A stretch of 64,000 nucleotides of DNA from Hymenobacter glacieicola (GTDB lineage: Bacteria; Bacteroidota; Bacteroidia; Cytophagales; Hymenobacteraceae). Of the stretch, positions 7,138-16,726 are shown piece after piece. The stretch is taken from the NCBI RefSeq assembly GCF_014640315.1, contig NZ_BMGS01000004.1, positions 425,327-489,326 on the forward strand, read 5' to 3'. Position 1 is the stretch's first letter. Each line of letters starts with the position of its first letter. Below the pieces are notes generated by a model, which was given only the letters and a program-made list of their open reading frames with translations, was not told where the DNA came from and made no database searches. Position numbers and translations under genes: made by a program.

Positions 7138-9828
7138 ATGTCCATCGCCAAAACCTATACTCCCGCCGACGTTGAAGCCAAATGGTACCAGCGCTGGCAG
7201 GAGCAGGGCTTCTTTAAAGCCAAAGCCAACCCCCGCAAACAGCCCTACTCAGTGGTTATTCCGCCGCCCAACGTAACGGGCGTGCTGCACATGGGCCACA
7301 TGCTCAACAATACCATTCAGGATGTGCTGGTGCGCCGGGCCCGCATGCAGGGCAAGGAAGCCTGCTGGGTGCCCGGCACCGACCACGCCAGTATTGCCAC
7401 CGAAGCCAAGGTAGTAGCGTTACTCAAGGAGCAGGGCATCGAAAAGAAGGATCTGACCCGGGAGCAGTTCCTGGAGCACGCTTTTGCCTGGAAGGAGAAG
7501 TACGGCGGCATTATTCTGGAGCAGCTTAAGCAGCTGGGCGCTTCCTGCGACTGGGACCGGACGCGCTTCACCATGGAGCCGGAACTGACCGATGCCGTCC
7601 TGCGCGTGTTCGTGGACTTGTTTCAGAAAGGCCTGATTTACCGCGGGGTACGCATGGTAAACTGGGACCCCCTGGGCCAAACGGCGCTCAGCGACGAAGA
7701 GGTAATTCCCAAGGACGTGATGGCCAAGATGTACCACCTGCGTTACGAGGTGGTGAAAGGTGATGAGGTGAAAGGTGAGGGGGTGAATGGGGCAGAGCAA
7801 CCGCCTCACTCCATCACCTCTTCACCTCATTACTTGACGGTGGCTACCTCCCGGCCCGAAACCATCATGGCCGACGTGGCCGTGGCCGTAAACCCGAACG
7901 ACCCGCGCTATACCCATTTGCACGGCGCTAAGGTGCGCATTCCGCTGCTGGGTCGCGAGATTCCGGTGATTCTGGACGAGTACGTGAGCATCGACTTCGG
8001 GACGGGCGCGCTGAAAGTGACGCCGGCCCACGATTTGAACGACTACGAGCTGGGCGTCAAGCACAACCTGCCCGTCATCGACATTCTCCACAACGACGGC
8101 ACCCTCAACGACAAGGCCGTGCTGTACGTGGGACAGGACCGCTTTGCCGCCCGCCGCAACATTGTTAAGGACCTGGAGGAAGCCGGCCACCTGATGAAGG
8201 TGGAGGAGTACGCCAGCATCGTCCAGACCTCGGAGCGGACCAAGGCCGTCATTGAGCCCCGCCTGAGCATGCAGTGGTTCCTGAAAATGGAGCACCTGGC
8301 CAAGCCCGCCCTGGAGGTAGTAGAAAACGATACTGTGAAGCTGCACCCGGCCAAGTTCAAGAACACCTACCGGGTGTGGATGGAAAACGTGCGCGACTGG
8401 TGCATTTCGCGGCAGCTGTGGTGGGGCCAGCAGATTCCGGCCTACTACCTGCCCGATGGCACCTTCGTGGTGGCCCTCAATCCCGAGGAGGCCCTCCGGC
8501 TGGCTCGGGTGCAAAGCGGCAACGACGAGCTGCAGCTAACTGACCTGCGCCAGGATGAGGACGTGCTGGATACCTGGTTTTCCTCGTGGCTGTGGCCCAT
8601 TTCGGTGTTCGACGGCTTCAAGGACCCCGACAACGCCGACGTTAACTATTTCTACCCCACCAACGACCTGGTAACGGGCCCCGACATTCTGTTCTTCTGG
8701 GTGGCCCGCATGATTATGGCTGGCCTGGAGTACCGCCGGGAAATTCCGTTCCGCAACGTGTACCTCACGGGCATTGTGCGCGACGCCCAGGGCCGCAAGA
8801 TGAGCAAGCAGCTCGGCAACTCGCCCGACCCGCTGGACCTGATCAAGCAGTTTGGGGCCGATGGCGTCCGGACGGGCATGCTGTTCTCGGCCCCGGCCGG
8901 CAACGACTTGCTCTACGATGAGAAGCTGGTGGAGCAGGGCCGCAACTTCTGCAACAAGCTCTGGAACGCCTTCCGCCTAACTCAGGGCTGGGAGGTAGGC
9001 GCGGAGCTGCCGTTCGTGAATGCCAAGGCGGTGGAGTGGTTCTCGGCCAAGCTGCACACCACGCTCACGGAGCTGGACGAGCACTTCGAGAAGTTTCGGA
9101 TGTCGGATGCGCTGATGACCGTGTACAAGCTGGTGTGGGACGATTTCTGCTCCGTGTACCTGGAGATGATCAAGCCCGCCTACCAGGCGCCCATCGACCC
9201 CGAAACCCTGCGGCTGACGACGGGCTTCCTCGAAACCCTGCTCAAGCTGCTGCACCCGTTCATGCCCTTCATCACGGAGGAAATCTGGCACGAGCTGGCT
9301 GCGCGCGGCCCCAAGGACTACGTGTGCGTAGCCGCCTGGCCCAAAGCTCAGCCGGTGGCCGGCAGCGCCGAGCTGCTAACCCGCATGGACCGCGCCCTCG
9401 ACATTGTGGCCGGTGTGCGCAACATCCGCAACCAGAAGGGTTTGGGCCCCAACAAGCCCCTGACTCTGGCCGCCAAAACCGACGATGTAGCCCTACTCCA
9501 GGACTACGACGCCATCATCCGCAAGCTGGCTTCCCTCACCGAAATCAGTGTAGTTGATGCTGCTCCCGCCGCGGCGGTAGGGTTCGTGTCGGGTGGGGCG
9601 GAGTTCTTCGTGCCCCTGGAAGGCCAGATTGACCTTGGGGCCGAAAAGGAGCGCCTGACCAAGGAAATTGAGTACGCCCAGGGCTTCCGCGACTCGGTGC
9701 TGAAAAAGCTCGCCAACGAGAAATTCGTGCAGAATGCCAAACCCGACCTGGTGGAGCGCGAGCGGCAGAAGCTGGCCGATGCCGAAGCCAAGATTGCCGC
9801 CCTGGAACAAAGCCTGGCCGCGTTGTAG
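7138..9828 (+). CDS. valS: Valyl-tRNA synthetase
   Basis: This 896-residue class I synthetase charges tRNA-Val. The HIGH-type motif is HMGH at residues 51-54 within PNVTGVLHMGHML, and the KMSKS-type motif is KMSKQ at 554-558. The CP1 editing domain has TSRPETIMADVAV, the anticodon-binding part begins after RNFCNKLWNAFR, and a C-terminal coiled coil runs from about residue 830 (LGAEKERLTKEIEYA). Unusually, about 25 residues (roughly 205-230), rich in Gly, Glu, Ser and Pro, are inserted just before the editing domain. They are encoded by an imperfect DNA hairpin at 7749-7832. The gene ends at a strong terminator. Confidence 0.98.
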   Translation: MSIAKTYTPADVEAKWYQRWQEQGFFKAKANPRKQPYSVVIPPPNVTGVLHMGHMLNNTIQDVLVRRARMQGKEACWVPGTDHASIATEAKVVALLKEQGIEKKDLTREQFLEHAFAWKEKYGGIILEQLKQLGASCDWDRTRFTMEPELTDAVLRVFVDLFQKGLIYRGVRMVNWDPLGQTALSDEEVIPKDVMAKMYHLRYEVVKGDEVKGEGVNGAEQPPHSITSSPHYLTVATSRPETIMADVAVAVNPNDPRYTHLHGAKVRIPLLGREIPVILDEYVSIDFGTGALKVTPAHDLNDYELGVKHNLPVIDILHNDGTLNDKAVLYVGQDRFAARRNIVKDLEEAGHLMKVEEYASIVQTSERTKAVIEPRLSMQWFLKMEHLAKPALEVVENDTVKLHPAKFKNTYRVWMENVRDWCISRQLWWGQQIPAYYLPDGTFVVALNPEEALRLARVQSGNDELQLTDLRQDEDVLDTWFSSWLWPISVFDGFKDPDNADVNYFYPTNDLVTGPDILFFWVARMIMAGLEYRREIPFRNVYLTGIVRDAQGRKMSKQLGNSPDPLDLIKQFGADGVRTGMLFSAPAGNDLLYDEKLVEQGRNFCNKLWNAFRLTQGWEVGAELPFVNAKAVEWFSAKLHTTLTELDEHFEKFRMSDALMTVYKLVWDDFCSVYLEMIKPAYQAPIDPETLRLTTGFLETLLKLLHPFMPFITEEIWHELAARGPKDYVCVAAWPKAQPVAGSAELLTRMDRALDIVAGVRNIRNQKGLGPNKPLTLAAKTDDVALLQDYDAIIRKLASLTEISVVDAAPAAAVGFVSGGAEFFVPLEGQIDLGAEKERLTKEIEYAQGFRDSVLKKLANEKFVQNAKPDLVERERQKLADAEAKIAALEQSLAAL
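7749..7832. repeat. GTGAGGTGA-type hairpin repeat inside valS
   Basis: The left arm is made of GGTGATGAGGTGAAAGGTGAG-like units. The right arm (CACTCCATCACCTCTTCACCTC) is their imperfect complement. It keeps the valS frame open. The same style of low-complexity hairpin occurs in spacers at 26227-26314 and around 56612-56768. Confidence 0.75.
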
Positions 9829-9847
9829 AGCCAGGTAAGAACCTGCC

Positions 9848-9884
9848 AAAAAGGCCGCTACGGTAACGTGGCGGCCTTTTTGTT
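9848..9884 (+). terminator. Intrinsic terminator of valS
   Basis: An AAAAAGGCCGC stem pairs with GCGGCCTTTTT around a 12 nt loop, ending in a T-run, 19 bp after the valS stop. Confidence 0.9.
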
Positions 9885-9907
9885 TGTGCTGCCTTCCGCG
9901 TAAAGAT

Positions 9908-10059
9908 GCCGCATCCACCCGCCTGTCGTCCTGAGCCTAGCGTAGGTCCTTATCTCACGCCAGAGCGAATCGTTGGTACGAAACCGCGCTAACTTGAGAA
10001 GGTCCTTCCTCGCTGCTTGATGCGCGGAATGCTCAGGACGACAGGCGGGTGGATGCGGC
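9908..10059. repeat. Inverted repeat with perfect 29 nt arms
   Basis: The arm 9908-9936 and the arm 10031-10059 are exact reverse complements around 94 nt. The interior contains degenerate pieces of the AGCGAAGGACCTT core (AGCGTAGGTCCTT, AAGGTCCTTCCTCGCT). It occupies the valS-peptidase spacer and could be a small miniature-transposon-like unit. Confidence 0.9.
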
Positions 10060-10118
10060 TACTTTGTAGCGAAAATTCTGTTTCCTTTAGCGCAGAAGTT
10101 CACCTCACTTCCTTCGCT

Positions 10119-12248
10119 ATGAAACCATTACCTACCCTGCTATTGGGCCTGGGCCTGCTGCTAAACGGCGTGGCCCAGGCCCAGTCAACTAAGCCTTCTT
10201 CCATGCAGAAACCACCCGTAGCGGCTATTAAGCCCAAAGAACTCACCTCACCCTTCGGCACCCGCACCGATAACTATTACTGGCTGAATGAGCGCGAAAA
10301 CCCGGAAGTTATCAGCTACTTGAACGCCGAAAATGCCTACACCCAGCAGCAGCTGGCCCCCGTGAAGGGGCTGGAGGAAAAGCTGTTCCAGGAAATCAAG
10401 GGCCGCATCAAGGAGCAGGACGAGTCGGTGCCCTACCGCGACAACGGCTATTACTACTACACCCGCTTCGAGGCCGGCGCGGAGTACCCGATTTACTGCC
10501 GCAAGAAAGGCAGCCTAAGCGCGCCCGAGGAAATCCTGCTTAACGCCAACGAGCTGGGCAAGGGCAAAGCCTACTACCAGATCGGCGACTTTGAAGTTAG
10601 TGACGATAATCAGGTGCTGGCCTACTCCGAGGACGTGGTGAGCCGCCGCCTCTACACCCTGCGCTTTCGCAACCTGAAAACCGGCCAGCTCTACCCCGAG
10701 CAAATCCCGAATACCAGCGGCAACGCCGTGTGGGCCGCCGACAACCAAACGGTGTTCTACACCCGCAAAGACCCCGGCACCCTGCTCGATTTTCAGCTCT
10801 ACCGCCACACCCTCGGCACCGACCCGAAGCAGGACCAGTTGATTTACGAGGAAAAAGACAACACCTTCCGCATCGGGGTAGGCCGCTCGAAGTCACGCAA
10901 GTACATCTTCCTGCAGGCCGAAAGCACCATGTCCTCGGAAACCCGCTTTCTGGACGCGGCTACCCCCGCAGCCGCCTTCAAAACCTTTCTGCCCCGCGAA
11001 GCCGACCATTTGTACGAGGTCGAGCACCTCGGCCAGGAGTTTTACGTGCGCTCCAATGCCGGCGCGCCCAACTTCCGCCTGCTGAAAACGCCCGTCGCCA
11101 ACACCGCCAAAACGGCCTGGCAGGAGATTATTCCGCACCGTAAAGAGGTGTTTCTGGAGAACATGGAGCTGTTCAAGGACTACCTGGTGCTGGGCGAGCG
11201 GAAAGAGGGGCTGCTGCAGCTGCGCGTGATTCGGTGGCAGGACAAGCAGGAGCACTACCTCAACTTCGGGGAGCCGGCCTACACGGCCGCCATCAGCATC
11301 AACCCCGAGTTTGACACGCCCGTGCTGCGCTACGGCTACTCCTCGCTCACTACCCCCAGCTCCACCTTCGACTACGACATGAGCACGCGCACGCGCACGC
11401 TGCTCAAGGAGCAGACCGTACTGGGCGGCTTTAACAAGCAGGACTACGTGACGGAGCGCCAGTACGCCACGGCCACCGATGGCACCCGGATTCCCCTGTC
11501 CATTGTGTACAAGAAGGGCTTTAGAAAGGATGGCAGCGCACCGGTGCTGCAGTACGCCTACGGCTCCTACGGCATTTCCATGAACCCCACCTTCAGTGCG
11601 GCGCGCCTGAGTTTGCTGGATCGGGGCTTTGCCTACGTCATCTGTCACATTCGGGGCGGGCAGGAAATGGGCCGGCAGTGGTACGAGGATGGCAAGAAGC
11701 TCAAGAAGAAAAATACCTTCACCGACTTCACCGACTGCTCTAAATTTCTGCTTGACCAGAAGTACACCTCCCCGCAGAAGCTGTTTGCCATGGGCGGCTC
11801 GGCGGGCGGCCTGCTCATGGGCGCCGTGGTCAACCTGCACCCCGAGTACTACAAGGGCGTAGTGGCGGCCGTTCCTTTCGTGGACGTGGTAACGACCATG
11901 CTCGACGAGAGCATTCCGCTGACCACCGGCGAGTACGACGAGTGGGGCAACCCCAACCAGCAGCAGTATTACAACTACATGCTCAGCTACTCGCCCTACG
12001 ACCAGGTGAAGGCCCAGGCCTATCCCAACATGCTCGTGACTACCGGCCTGCACGACTCGCAGGTGCAGTACTTCGAGCCGGCCAAATGGGTAGCCAAGCT
12101 ACGCACCCTGAAAACGGACAATAACCTGCTGCTGCTGCACACCGACATGGCCGCCGGCCACGGCGGGGCCTCCGGCCGCTTCAAATCCATCCACGACACG
12201 GCCCGGCAGTTTGCCTTCATGCTGATGTTGCTGGGCGTAAAGGCGTAG
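10119..12248 (+). CDS. Secreted S9 oligopeptidase (oligopeptidase B/PtrB type)
   Basis: The ATG at 10119 gives 709 residues with a clear signal peptide (MKPLPTLLLGLGLLL to VAQAQS), so the upstream frame to 10017, which runs through the repeat, is not used. An N-terminal seven-bladed propeller (about 70-440) precedes an alpha/beta hydrolase domain. The catalytic triad is visible as Ser561 in GGSAGGLL, Asp646 in GLHDSQV and His681 in AGHGG. DEWGNPNQ is typical of oligopeptidase B. The enzyme cleaves short peptides, in this subfamily usually after basic residues, and acts in the periplasm. A terminator follows. Confidence 0.93.
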   Translation: MKPLPTLLLGLGLLLNGVAQAQSTKPSSMQKPPVAAIKPKELTSPFGTRTDNYYWLNERENPEVISYLNAENAYTQQQLAPVKGLEEKLFQEIKGRIKEQDESVPYRDNGYYYYTRFEAGAEYPIYCRKKGSLSAPEEILLNANELGKGKAYYQIGDFEVSDDNQVLAYSEDVVSRRLYTLRFRNLKTGQLYPEQIPNTSGNAVWAADNQTVFYTRKDPGTLLDFQLYRHTLGTDPKQDQLIYEEKDNTFRIGVGRSKSRKYIFLQAESTMSSETRFLDAATPAAAFKTFLPREADHLYEVEHLGQEFYVRSNAGAPNFRLLKTPVANTAKTAWQEIIPHRKEVFLENMELFKDYLVLGERKEGLLQLRVIRWQDKQEHYLNFGEPAYTAAISINPEFDTPVLRYGYSSLTTPSSTFDYDMSTRTRTLLKEQTVLGGFNKQDYVTERQYATATDGTRIPLSIVYKKGFRKDGSAPVLQYAYGSYGISMNPTFSAARLSLLDRGFAYVICHIRGGQEMGRQWYEDGKKLKKKNTFTDFTDCSKFLLDQKYTSPQKLFAMGGSAGGLLMGAVVNLHPEYYKGVVAAVPFVDVVTTMLDESIPLTTGEYDEWGNPNQQQYYNYMLSYSPYDQVKAQAYPNMLVTTGLHDSQVQYFEPAKWVAKLRTLKTDNNLLLLHTDMAAGHGGASGRFKSIHDTARQFAFMLMLLGVKA

Positions 12249-12316
12249 CAGAAACGGGCTGGATAACTGTAGGAAACTTATCCGTCATCTTCGCTTGCGC
12301 AGGATGACCAAATAAA

Positions 12317-12349
12317 GAAGCCGGTTCTTCGAAGAACCGGCTTTTTTGT
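12317..12349 (+). terminator. Intrinsic terminator of the S9 peptidase gene
   Basis: Perfect AAGCCGGTTCTTC stem and complement with almost no loop, followed by TTTTTTG. Confidence 0.92.
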
Positions 12350-12516
12350 TTGTGTCCTGACCGCAGGCACATAAATATTCCCGGCAACGTGCGACCACGC
12401 GGGCAAAGTTGCGTCTGTGGCTGCGGTTGCTCGGCATTCGCACGAACATTATCCGGTTTTGGGGGCAGAAACTGGCCGTTTGGTCGGGTTCATTTCAGCA
12501 GCTCTCTTGGGTGAGG

Positions 12517-12524
12517 TAGGTTTG
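12517..12524 (+). promoter_or_regulatory. -7 box for the outer-membrane barrel gene (TAGGTTTG)
   Basis: Exact TAnnTTTG match, 64 bp before the ATG at 12589. Confidence 0.5.
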
Positions 12525-12588
12525 TGCCAGGAAGTGGTAGTACCTGTTTGCTACCCTCTGCCGGGCGTTGCTCTTTCCCCTCACGCAT

Positions 12589-15174
12589 ATGAAAAAGCTT
12601 TTCTTTCTTATTGTAATAACGAGTAGCGGCCACACGGTGCTGGCCCAGGTGCCCGGGGGCGGCGAGCGGCCCGCCGGGGCTGGTCGGCCCGCTGGTGCGC
12701 CGGCAATGACCGCGCCGCAACCTCAGGCCGGCGCTGGCCGCATCACGGGCACCGTTACCGATGCGGGCACTAAGCAGCCCGTGCCCTACGCTACCGTGGC
12801 CCTGGTGAACCCAGCCACCGGCAAACCCGTGGATGGCACCGCCGCCGACGACAACGGCAAGTTCACTATTCCGCGCATTGCGGCCGGCACCTACACCGTG
12901 CAAATCAGCTTTATCGGTTACAAGCTGGTGGAGAAAACCGGGGTAGTAATTACGGAGGCCGGCAACACCGTGGCCCTGGGCAGCGTGGCCCTGGAGTCGA
13001 CGGCGCAGGCCCTGGGCGAAGTGCGCGTGGAAGGCCAGCGCAGCCTGGTGGAGGAGAAGGTGGACCGCACGGTGTACAACGCCGAAAAAGACGAAACCAC
13101 CCGCGGCGGCGACGCTACCGACGTGCTCAAGCGCGTGCCCAACCTTTCCGTGGACCTCGACGGCAACGTGAGCTTGCGCGGCTCCCAGAACATCCGGGTG
13201 CTCATCAACAACCGCCCCAGCACCATCTCGGCCAACAGCATTGCCGATGCCCTGAAGCAGATTCCGGCCGACCAGATCAAGACCGTGGAGGTCATTACCT
13301 CGCCCTCGGCCAAGTACGACGCCGAAGGCTCGGGCGGTATCATCAACATCGTCACCAAGCAAAACAACCTGCAGGGCTTTACCCTGGACTTGCGCACCAG
13401 CGCCGGCCTGCGCAGCTCCGACCTGGGCCTGAACGCCACGTACCGGGTTGGCAAAATGGGCTTCTCGCTGGGCGGCGGCGGCCGGGGCCAGTACAACACG
13501 CCCGGCAGCTTCCGCAACGAGCAAACCACCTACGCCATCAGTGGCAACGACATAGCTAACCGCCAGCTGCTTACGCGCACCGTGCAGTCGGCCGATACGC
13601 GCCAGCAGAACGTGTTCGGGCGCTACTCCTTGGGCTGGGACTACGACATCAACAAGTACAACTTCCTCTCGGCCTCGGTGCAGCTGGGCCTGCGCAACGG
13701 CACCAACTACCAGGACGACCTGGCCTCGCAAACCACGTTCTTCCGGCCCGTGCAGGGCGACTCGCTTACCAACCGCCTCAGCGACGTGAAGGTGCTCGAC
13801 AACTCCAACACGCTGGACGCGACGCTAAACTACACCCGCACCTTCGAGACGCCCCAGCGCGAACTGAGCCTGCTGGCCCAGTACAGCCGCAACACCCGCA
13901 CCAACAACTTCACCAACACCACCCTGAGCGGGGACAATGCCGGCGACTACCGCCGCAACCTCAACGACAGCTACAACGAGGAAATCACGCTGCAGGCCGA
14001 CTACCAGACGCCCCTGAGCAAAACCCAGCTGCTGGAGTTTGGGGCCAAGGACATCATGCGCCGCGTAAACAGCGACTACGCTACCTTCATCAACGGGCAG
14101 CAGTTGCCGGGCACCACGCTGTCTAACGTGTTCGACTACAACCAGAACGTAGCGGCGGCCTACCTGTCCTACACCCAGAGCTTCCTGAAAAGCTACACCT
14201 TGAAAGCCGGGGCCCGCTACGAGTACACGACCATCACGGCCGACTTCCGCACCGAGAATGCGCCCGCTATTCCGTCGTACGGGGTGCTGGTGCCCAGCGT
14301 AAACCTTTCGCGCAAGCTGGCTAACGGTAACGTGCTCAAGGCCGCCTACAACCGCCGCATTCAGCGCCCTTCGCTCCAGTTCTTGAACCCGAATGAGCAG
14401 TCGGGCAACTTGCTGCTCTATACCGTGGGTAACCCCGAGCTGGAGCCGGAGAAAACCAACAATTTCGAGTTGGGTTACAGTACCTTCATCAAGCAAACCT
14501 CGCTGAACTTCACCGTGTTTGCCCGCAACACCGACGGTTCCATTCAGCCCGTGCGGACCCAGGACGAGGCACGCATCCGAACCAGCTACGACAACATTGG
14601 CACTGAAAACGCCTACGGCGGCAGCGTGAATGCCAATGTGAACATCCAGAATAAGCTTACGCTGGGCGGCGGTTTCGATGTGTATTACGCCACCCTCGAC
14701 AACAATACCGCCGATGTACTGTACGCGGCCAGCAACCAGGGCTGGGTGGCCAGTGGCCGCCTGATGGGTGGCTACACCTTCGCCAAGGGCTGGGGCGTGC
14801 AGGCCTTCAGCTTTTACCGGGGCCGGCAGGTGCAGCTGCAAGGCTACCAGGGCGGCTTTGGGGTGTACAGCATGGGCGTGAAAAAGGACTTTGCCGATAA
14901 GAAAGGCAGCATCGGCTTCGGGGCCGATAACTTCTTCACGCCCACCAACAAAATCCGCAGCTCTATCACTACCCCCGTGCTCGACCAGTACAGCGTGAAC
15001 GTGCTGCGCCGTTCCGGCTTCCGCGTGAACCTGAGCTACCGCATCGGCAAGATGAGCATGGCCCAGCCCAAGCGCCGCCGCTCCATCAGCAACGACGACC
15101 TGAAGGACGGCGGCGACGGGGGCAACGGCGCCGGCGCCACGCCCGCCCAGGGCCCCAGCGGCGGCCGGCCCTAG
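12589..15174 (+). CDS. Outer-membrane beta-barrel receptor (CarboxypepD_reg plus OMP_b-brl_3)
   Basis: The 861-residue protein from the ATG at 12589 starts with a signal peptide (MKKLFFLIVITSSGHTVLAQ). A Pro/Gly/Ala stretch and a carboxypeptidase-regulatory-like beta domain follow (ITGTVTDAGTKQPVPYATVALVN). A plug-like domain comes next, with VLKRVPNLSVDLDGNVSLRG and VITSPSAKYDAEGSGGIIN, then a long barrel rich in alternating aromatic strands. The C-terminus adds about 40 basic and Gly-rich residues after the last strand. Such proteins are TonB-type receptors or barrels of unknown ligand. It is a more distant relative of the two barrels at 37572 and 40828. Confidence 0.9.
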   Translation: MKKLFFLIVITSSGHTVLAQVPGGGERPAGAGRPAGAPAMTAPQPQAGAGRITGTVTDAGTKQPVPYATVALVNPATGKPVDGTAADDNGKFTIPRIAAGTYTVQISFIGYKLVEKTGVVITEAGNTVALGSVALESTAQALGEVRVEGQRSLVEEKVDRTVYNAEKDETTRGGDATDVLKRVPNLSVDLDGNVSLRGSQNIRVLINNRPSTISANSIADALKQIPADQIKTVEVITSPSAKYDAEGSGGIINIVTKQNNLQGFTLDLRTSAGLRSSDLGLNATYRVGKMGFSLGGGGRGQYNTPGSFRNEQTTYAISGNDIANRQLLTRTVQSADTRQQNVFGRYSLGWDYDINKYNFLSASVQLGLRNGTNYQDDLASQTTFFRPVQGDSLTNRLSDVKVLDNSNTLDATLNYTRTFETPQRELSLLAQYSRNTRTNNFTNTTLSGDNAGDYRRNLNDSYNEEITLQADYQTPLSKTQLLEFGAKDIMRRVNSDYATFINGQQLPGTTLSNVFDYNQNVAAAYLSYTQSFLKSYTLKAGARYEYTTITADFRTENAPAIPSYGVLVPSVNLSRKLANGNVLKAAYNRRIQRPSLQFLNPNEQSGNLLLYTVGNPELEPEKTNNFELGYSTFIKQTSLNFTVFARNTDGSIQPVRTQDEARIRTSYDNIGTENAYGGSVNANVNIQNKLTLGGGFDVYYATLDNNTADVLYAASNQGWVASGRLMGGYTFAKGWGVQAFSFYRGRQVQLQGYQGGFGVYSMGVKKDFADKKGSIGFGADNFFTPTNKIRSSITTPVLDQYSVNVLRRSGFRVNLSYRIGKMSMAQPKRRRSISNDDLKDGGDGGNGAGATPAQGPSGGRP

Positions 15175-15194
15175 TAAGGTTGATTTACCAAACC

Positions 15195-15230
15195 AAAAAA
15201 GGCCTCTTCCGTGCAGGAAGAGGCCTTTTT
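15195..15230 (+). terminator. Intrinsic terminator after the barrel gene
   Basis: AAAAAAGGCCTCTTCC pairs with GGAAGAGGCCTTTTT around a 5 nt loop. Confidence 0.92.
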
Positions 15231-15362
15231 ATTGAGTCCCGCTTTCCTTCTCAGAATAAAGAAAGGAGTTTTTGATCAGCATCTTCCTCCCAGACGAATA
15301 GGGAGAGTATCTGAATTTGGCTTCCCAGAAAAGAAGGCCTAGCAAGCGGGTAGGGAAGGAGC

Positions 15363-15986
15363 CTAGTAGCGGATGTCTACGCGCATCGTGTCCAGGCCGG
15401 CTACTGAGTAGGGGATACGATGCTCGGTGGCAGGTACTACCCGGCTTCCATTAAGCTCCCATACGACCACTTGGTTGGGACCCGCCTTGATCATCCGGTA
15501 GATAACCGTATCCAGGGGCGGGTGCAGGGTAATGGATCCTTGAAAGCCGCTTACTTTCACATTCACTGCGTCCGTACGTGGAGGAACATCTAGCAGGTGA
15601 ATACGCACCCACGCCACTGCTTCGACCGGTACGCGCAGGTCTTTATTTTTACGCCCTCCTGTAACCTGCGGGGCACTCTGAAACTCCGTGTCGCCGCGGG
15701 AGGACGAGGCCCGCAGGATATAGGACAGGTCCGCATCGGCGTCGAACGAAAAGGAGAACTTGCCTTGTCCGTCCGTGGAGCGCCAGTTTCCTTCGGGGCT
15801 GTAGGAGGCGGAAGAGGAGCTGCGCTGGTTAGCGAACAGGCGCACCTGGGCGTTGGCTACCGCCTGCCCGGTCGAGGAATCAACCACTTGCCCCGCTACC
15901 GTCGTTTTTCCGCTCTCATCAAACAAGGAGCAGCTCGCGCAGCTAAGGGCAGCGGCAGCCAGCAAAGGCGCTACGAATAGTTTCAT
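15363..15986 (-). CDS. Predicted lipoprotein with carboxypeptidase-regulatory-like domain
   Basis: This 207-residue protein has a lipoprotein signal: MKLFVAPLLAAAALSCASC, with the likely lipidated cysteine at 16 or 19. The N-terminal half is a CarboxypepD_reg-like fold (VAGQVVDSSTGQAVANAQVRLF, then DGQGKFSFSF). The C-terminal half is beta-rich and ends DTMRVDIRY. It is probably anchored in the periplasm or outer membrane. No enzymatic motif was seen. It is divergent from the nitroreductase gene across a 113 bp AT-rich spacer. Confidence 0.75.
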   Translation of the reverse strand: MKLFVAPLLAAAALSCASCSLFDESGKTTVAGQVVDSSTGQAVANAQVRLFANQRSSSSASYSPEGNWRSTDGQGKFSFSFDADADLSYILRASSSRGDTEFQSAPQVTGGRKNKDLRVPVEAVAWVRIHLLDVPPRTDAVNVKVSGFQGSITLHPPLDTVIYRMIKAGPNQVVVWELNGSRVVPATEHRIPYSVAGLDTMRVDIRY

Positions 15987-16099
15987 AGGGATAAGCTAGG
16001 TAGTAAGTAATAAGAGAGAAGCATAGCCAAATTCATGATGGCTACTTAAAAGCAAAGCAAGTAAGGCAAAACAGTAGAACTCTCTTTTCTTTTGTAAGC

Positions 16100-16702
16100 A
16101 TGATGAATCAAGCCGAAACTACCCTAAGCGCCGCGCAGGTCACCCAACTGATCCGGGGGCGGCGGAGCATGCAGCCGGTGCTGTTTGAGCCGGGCCGCGT
16201 GGTGCCCGACGAGCTGGTGCGGGAGCTGCTGGAAAACGCCACCTGGGCGCCCACCCACAAACGTACCGAGCCCTGGCACTTCGTGGTATTTGCCGGAGCC
16301 GGCCGCCAGAAGCTGGCCACTTTTCAGGTGGGGCTCTACCGGGCCACTGCGGGTGAGAACGTCGAGGCCAGCAAGCTGGAAAAGCTCACCACTAATCCCT
16401 TGCTCAGCTCCCACGTTATTGCCATTGGGCTGAAGCGCAACCCCGAAGTGCCGGAAGTAGAGGAGGTTGCGGCCGTAGCCTGTGCCGTGCAAAACCTGCA
16501 CCTGTCCGCCGTAGCGCACGGGCTGGCGGGTTTCTGGAGCAGCGGGGGCGTTACGTACCAAGAGCAAGCCAAACCCTTCTTCGGCCTCGGCCCGGCTGAC
16601 CAGCTGTTGGGGTTCTTCTATCTGGGCTACCCCAAGCCAGGCGCTACCGCCCGCAGTACCCGCCGCCCCCTACCTGAAAAAGTAACCTGGGTACTGGAGT
16701 AG
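16100..16702 (+). CDS. Nitroreductase family protein (YdjA-like)
   Basis: The 200-residue protein shows the short YdjA/TdsD-like nitroreductase layout. FMN-phosphate contacts are in the N-terminal RGRRSMQP segment, followed by the family motif NATWAPTHKRTEPWHFVVF. The back half has AVACAVQNLHLSAVAHGLAGFW, which lines the flavin pocket, and LLGFFYLGYPK near the end. These flavoenzymes reduce nitro compounds, quinones or similar substrates with NAD(P)H. A second ATG at 16103 is equally possible as the start. The gene ends at a small hairpin terminator before the DoxX gene. Confidence 0.88.
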   Translation: MMNQAETTLSAAQVTQLIRGRRSMQPVLFEPGRVVPDELVRELLENATWAPTHKRTEPWHFVVFAGAGRQKLATFQVGLYRATAGENVEASKLEKLTTNPLLSSHVIAIGLKRNPEVPEVEEVAAVACAVQNLHLSAVAHGLAGFWSSGGVTYQEQAKPFFGLGPADQLLGFFYLGYPKPGATARSTRRPLPEKVTWVLE

Positions 16703-16726
16703 CTCCCGCGTTTACCTAGCCTCAAC

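Larger units (their letters stand above)
12249..12588. other. Spacer with terminator and promoter box
   Basis: This 340 bp spacer holds a short GTCATC...GATGAC remnant at about 12288-12308 that resembles half of the AGCGAAG repeats, the terminator at 12317-12349 and a -7 box at 12517. Nothing else was recognised. Confidence 0.6.

Noticed and set aside
10893..12053. Long antisense open frame opposite the S9 peptidase gene
   Set aside because: It is rich in Gly, Val, His and Ala in a way typical of reverse-strand shadows in GC-rich genes. The plus-strand gene has all catalytic residues.
12490..13731. Antisense open frame opposite the first outer-membrane barrel
   Set aside because: Low-complexity Val/Gly/His composition and no domain. 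The plus-strand gene is convincing.
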